This document shows positions 61,201 through 64,000 of a DNA stretch of 64,000 nucleotides, in pieces (within the stretch, counting starts at the first letter, position 1; the number at the start of each line of letters is the position of its first letter). A program made the translations under genes and the position numbers. Where the stretch lies: positions 42,409,044 to 42,473,043 of the forward strand of contig OY282560.1 of assembly GCA_958295665.1 (NCBI GenBank), given 5' to 3'. Source of the DNA: Tipula vernalis (taxonomy: Eukaryota; Arthropoda; Insecta; Diptera; Tipulidae). Below the pieces are notes generated by a model. That model was given only the letters and a program-made list of their open reading frames with translations, searched no databases and was not told the DNA's origin.

Positions 61201-63205
61201 TACAAGTCCCGAGACCTATCATTTGAGGTATCAAGAACCGCAATCGGAGCACAATTGCAGATTTCGGATTTTTACAGCTCTGAATCGGCTGAGCTATAGT
61301 AAGGTGATTTTCTTCGAATCGATTTTTCTGTGAAATGTATGGAAATAATTAACCAATTTTAATGCGGTTTGGCAAAACAATTACAAGTCCCGAGACCTAT
61401 CATTTGAGGTATCAAGAACCGCAATCGGAGCACAATTGCAGATTTCGGATTTTTACAGCTCTGAATCGGCTGAGCTATAGTAAGGTGATTTTCTTCGAAT
61501 CGATTTTTCTGTGAAATGTATGGAAATAATCAACCAATTTTAATGCGGTTTGGCAAAACAATTACAAGTCCCGAGACCTATCATTTGAGGTATCAAGAAC
61601 CGCAATCGGAGCACAATTGCAGATTTCGGATTTTTACAGCTCTGAATCGGCTGAGCTATAGTAAGGTGATTTTCTTCGAATCGATTTTTCTGTGAAATGT
61701 ATGGAAATAATTAACCAATTTTAATGCGGTTTGGCAAAACAATTACAAGTCCCGAGACCTATCATTTGAGGTATCAAGAACCGCAATCGGAGCACAATTG
61801 CAGATTTCGGATTTTTACAGCTCTGAATCGGCTGAGCTATAGTAAGGTGATTTTCTTCGAATCGAACTTTCTTCGAAATGTATGGTATAGCAATTACAGG
61901 TCTCGTGACCTATCATTTGAGGTATCAAGAACCGCAATCGGAGCACAATTGCAGATTTCGGATTTTTACAGCTCTGAATCGGCTGAGCTATAGTAAGGTG
62001 ATTTTCTTCGAATCGATTTTTCTGTGAAATGTATGGAAATAATCAACCAATTTTAATGCGGTTTGGCAAAACAATTACAAGTCCCGAGACCTATCATTTG
62101 AGGTATCAAGAACCGCAATCGGAGCACAATTGCAGATTTCGGATTTTTACAGCTCTGAATCGGCTGAGCTATAGTAAGGTGATTTTCTTCGAATCGATTT
62201 TTCTGTGAAATGTATGGAAATAATTAACCAATTTTAATGCGGTTTGGCAAAACAATTACAAGTCCCGAGACCTATCATTTGAGGTATCAAGAACCGCAAT
62301 CGGAGCACAATTGCAGATTTCGGATTTTTACAGCTCTGAATCGGCTGAGCTATAGTAAGGTGATTTTCTTCGAATCGAACTTTCTTCGAAATGTATGGTA
62401 TAGCAATTACAGGTCTCGTGACCTATCATTTAAGGTGTCAAGAACCGCAATCGGAGCACAATTGCAGATTTCGGATTTTTACAGCTCTGAATCGGCTGAG
62501 CTATAGTAAGGTGATTTTCTTCGAATCGAACTTTCTTCGAAATGTATGGTATAGCAATTACAGGTCTCGTGACCTATCATTTAAGGTATCAAGAACCGCA
62601 ATCGGAGCACAATTGCAGATTTCGGATTTTTACAGCTCTGAATCGGCTGAGCTATAGTAAGGTGATTTTCTTCGAATCGATTTTTCTGTGAAATGTATGG
62701 AAATAATCAACCAATTTTAATGCGGTTTGGCGAAACAATTACAAGTCCCGAGACCTATCATTTGAGGTATCAAGAACCGCAATCGGAGCACAATTGCAGA
62801 TTTCGGATTTTTACAGCTCTGAATCGGCTGAGCTATAGTAAGGTGATTTTCTTCGAATCGATTTTTCTGTGAAATGTATGGAAATAATCAACCAATTTTA
62901 ATGCGGTTTGGCAAAACAATTACAAGTCCCGAGACCTATCATTTGAGGTATCAAGAACCGCAATCGGAGCACAATTGCAGATTTCGGATTTTTACAGCTC
63001 TGAATCGGCTGAGCTATAGTAAGGTGATTTTCTTCGAATCGAACTTTCTTCGAAATGTATGGTATAGCAATTACAGGTCTCATGACCTATCATTTAAGGT
63101 GTCAAGAACCGCAATCGGAGCACAATTGCAGATTTCGGATTTTTACAGCTCTGAATAGGCTGAGCTATAGTAAGGTGATTTTCTTCGAATCGAACTTTCT
63201 TCGAA

Positions 63206-64000
63206 ATGTATGGTATAGCAATTACAGGTCTCGTGACCTATCATTTAAGTATAGCAATTACAGGTCTCATGACCTATCATTTAAGGTGTCAAGAACCGCA
63301 ATCGGAGCACAATTGCAGATTTCGGATTTTTACAGCTCTGAATAGGCTGAGCTATAGTAAGGTGATTTTCTTCGAATCGAACTTTCTTCGAAATGTATGG
63401 TATAGCAATTACAGGTCTCATGACCTATCATTTAAGGTGTCAAGAACCGCAATCGGAGCACAATTGCAGATTTCGGATTTTTACAGCTCTGAATCGGCTG
63501 AGCTATAGTAAGGTGATTTTCTTCGAATCGAACTTTCTTCGAAATGTATGGTATAGCAATTACAGGTCTCGTGACCTATCATTTAAGTATAGCAATTACA
63601 GGTCTCATGACCTATCATTTAAGGTGTCAAGAACCGCAATCGGAGCACAATTGCAGATTTCGGATTTTTACAGCTCTGAATAGGCTGAGCTATAGTAAGG
63701 TGATTTTCTTCGAATCGAACTTTCTTCGAAATGTATGGTATAGCAATTACAGGTCTCATGACCTATCATTTAAGGTGTCAAGAACCGCAATCGGAGCACA
63801 ATTGCAGATTTCGGATTTTTACAGCTCTGAATCGGCTGAGCTATAGTAAGGTGATTTTCTTCGAATCGAACTTTCTTCGAAATGTATGGTATAGCAATTA
63901 CAGGTCTCGTGACCTATCATTTAAGTATAGCAATTACAGGTCTCATGACCTATCATTTAAGGTGTCAAGAACCGCAATCGGAGCACAATTGCAGATTTCG
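63206..64000 (+). repeat. Expanded B variant (187 bp) in a 338-bp unit
   Basis: At 63206, 63544 and 63882 the B-specific 36-bp module occurs twice in succession, the first with CTCGTGACC and the second with CTCATGACC. Each expanded B is followed by a normal B, giving a 338-bp period repeated to the window edge. The duplicated segment is exactly the module that distinguishes B from A. Confidence 0.9.

Larger units (their letters stand above)
16290..64000 (+). repeat. Two-monomer higher-order satellite array (about 47.7 kb)
   Basis: The whole right three-quarters of the window is head-to-tail tandem repeat in one orientation, with no unique sequence or mobile element inserted. There are two monomer types, A (181 bp) and B (151 bp). 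Parsing at the ATGTATGG of each unit gives 159 A and 124 complete B monomers from 16,314 to 63,881, plus a partial B to the window edge. The arithmetic closes exactly after seven length changes: +7, -3, -3, -4, -4, +36, +36. Neither end of the array is seen: the left is hidden by the gap and the right runs off the window. Monomers differ from one another at only a few positions. I do not recognise the family. Monomer sizes near a nucleosome repeat and the higher-order structure would suit pericentromeric or other heterochromatic satellite, but location cannot be read from the sequence. Confidence 0.97.
55177..64000 (+). repeat. Satellite domain 3: B-rich, with BBB and BBBB runs
   Basis: The tally to 63,881 is 21 A and 32 complete B, plus a partial B at the edge. 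B runs: BBB at 55358 and 56656, BBBB at 57622 and 59554, and an all-B stretch from 63055. Many non-terminal B units in a run carry CTGAATAGGC instead of CTGAATCGGC, which marks them as copies of one another. Confidence 0.85.

Noticed and set aside
16314..63846. Dozens of near-identical ORFs of 88-98 codons (MYGNNQPI...) and 61 codons on the other strand, looking like a tandem gene family
   Set aside because: Both monomers are one base longer than a multiple of three, so each ORF reads the same core in two different frames and stops at the fixed CTATAG. Variants show no codon pattern, and some remove the start or add stops. They are by-products of a stop-poor satellite.
16290..64000. CRISPR-like array
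   Set aside because: Units are 151/181 bp and contiguous, with no unique spacers. The genome is eukaryotic.
16290..64000. CENP-B box in the linker (CTTCGAATCGA...)
   Set aside because: It starts like the TTCG of the box but lacks the required CGGG half. No match to the 17-bp consensus was found by eye.
1..64000. tRNA, rRNA or other structured RNA genes
   Set aside because: No cloverleaf, A/B box pair or rRNA-like sequence was recognised by eye on either strand.

Overview
The window looks like insect nuclear DNA, most likely dipteran (inference). It is very AT-rich and intron-like over the first 16 kb. It carries short exons of an Rbfox1 (A2bp1/Fox-1) splicing-factor gene on the minus strand and a 5'-truncated Jockey/CR1-type non-LTR retrotransposon. 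From 16,290 to the right edge it is one uninterrupted tandem satellite. No bacterial, phage or organellar features are visible.

Layout. 1-9,432: the 3'-ward part of the Rbfox1 coding region, read right to left. The exons are 9432-9378 (VNNATARV segment just after the RRM), 6170-6126 (45 nt), 4524-4504 (21-nt microexon), 4111-3973 (139 nt, frame-shifting) and 959-809 (Ala-rich segment with an LRGVAIQRGRAR motif). AT-rich introns separate them. The exon junctions phase together in one frame except for the 139-nt exon, which must be alternative, terminal or joined to an exon I did not find. A decayed coding-like island at about 7,080-8,545 lies inside one intron. 9,433-16,089: more AT-rich sequence, interrupted by the retrotransposon (12,909 to about 14,795). 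The RRM exons must lie right of 9,432, but none is visible before the gap. 16,090-16,289: an assembly gap of exactly 200 N.

16,290-64,000: a satellite of two related monomers, a long one (A, 181 bp) and a short one (B, 151 bp). B lacks a 30-bp segment of A. My hand parse gives 159 A and 124 complete B monomers between 16,314 and 63,881. The total length closes exactly once seven small length changes are counted. The array has three domains: AB dimers (332 bp) to about 35.6 kb, A-rich with AAB trimers (513 bp) and AAAA runs to about 55.2 kb, and then B-rich with BBB/BBBB runs and a new 36-bp-expanded B variant at the right edge. Long-range duplications, hybrid monomers and an indel hotspot beside an inverted repeat record ongoing unequal exchange.

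If the scaffold join at the gap is correct, at least 47.7 kb of higher-order satellite sits inside an intron of Rbfox1, between the RRM exons and the exons seen here. Spliceosomes would then have to cross an intron of more than 54 kb. I found no novel protein-coding system. The roughly 98-codon ORFs that recur through the array are by-products of the repeat. The points of interest are the satellite's recombination structure and the alternative-exon architecture of Rbfox1.
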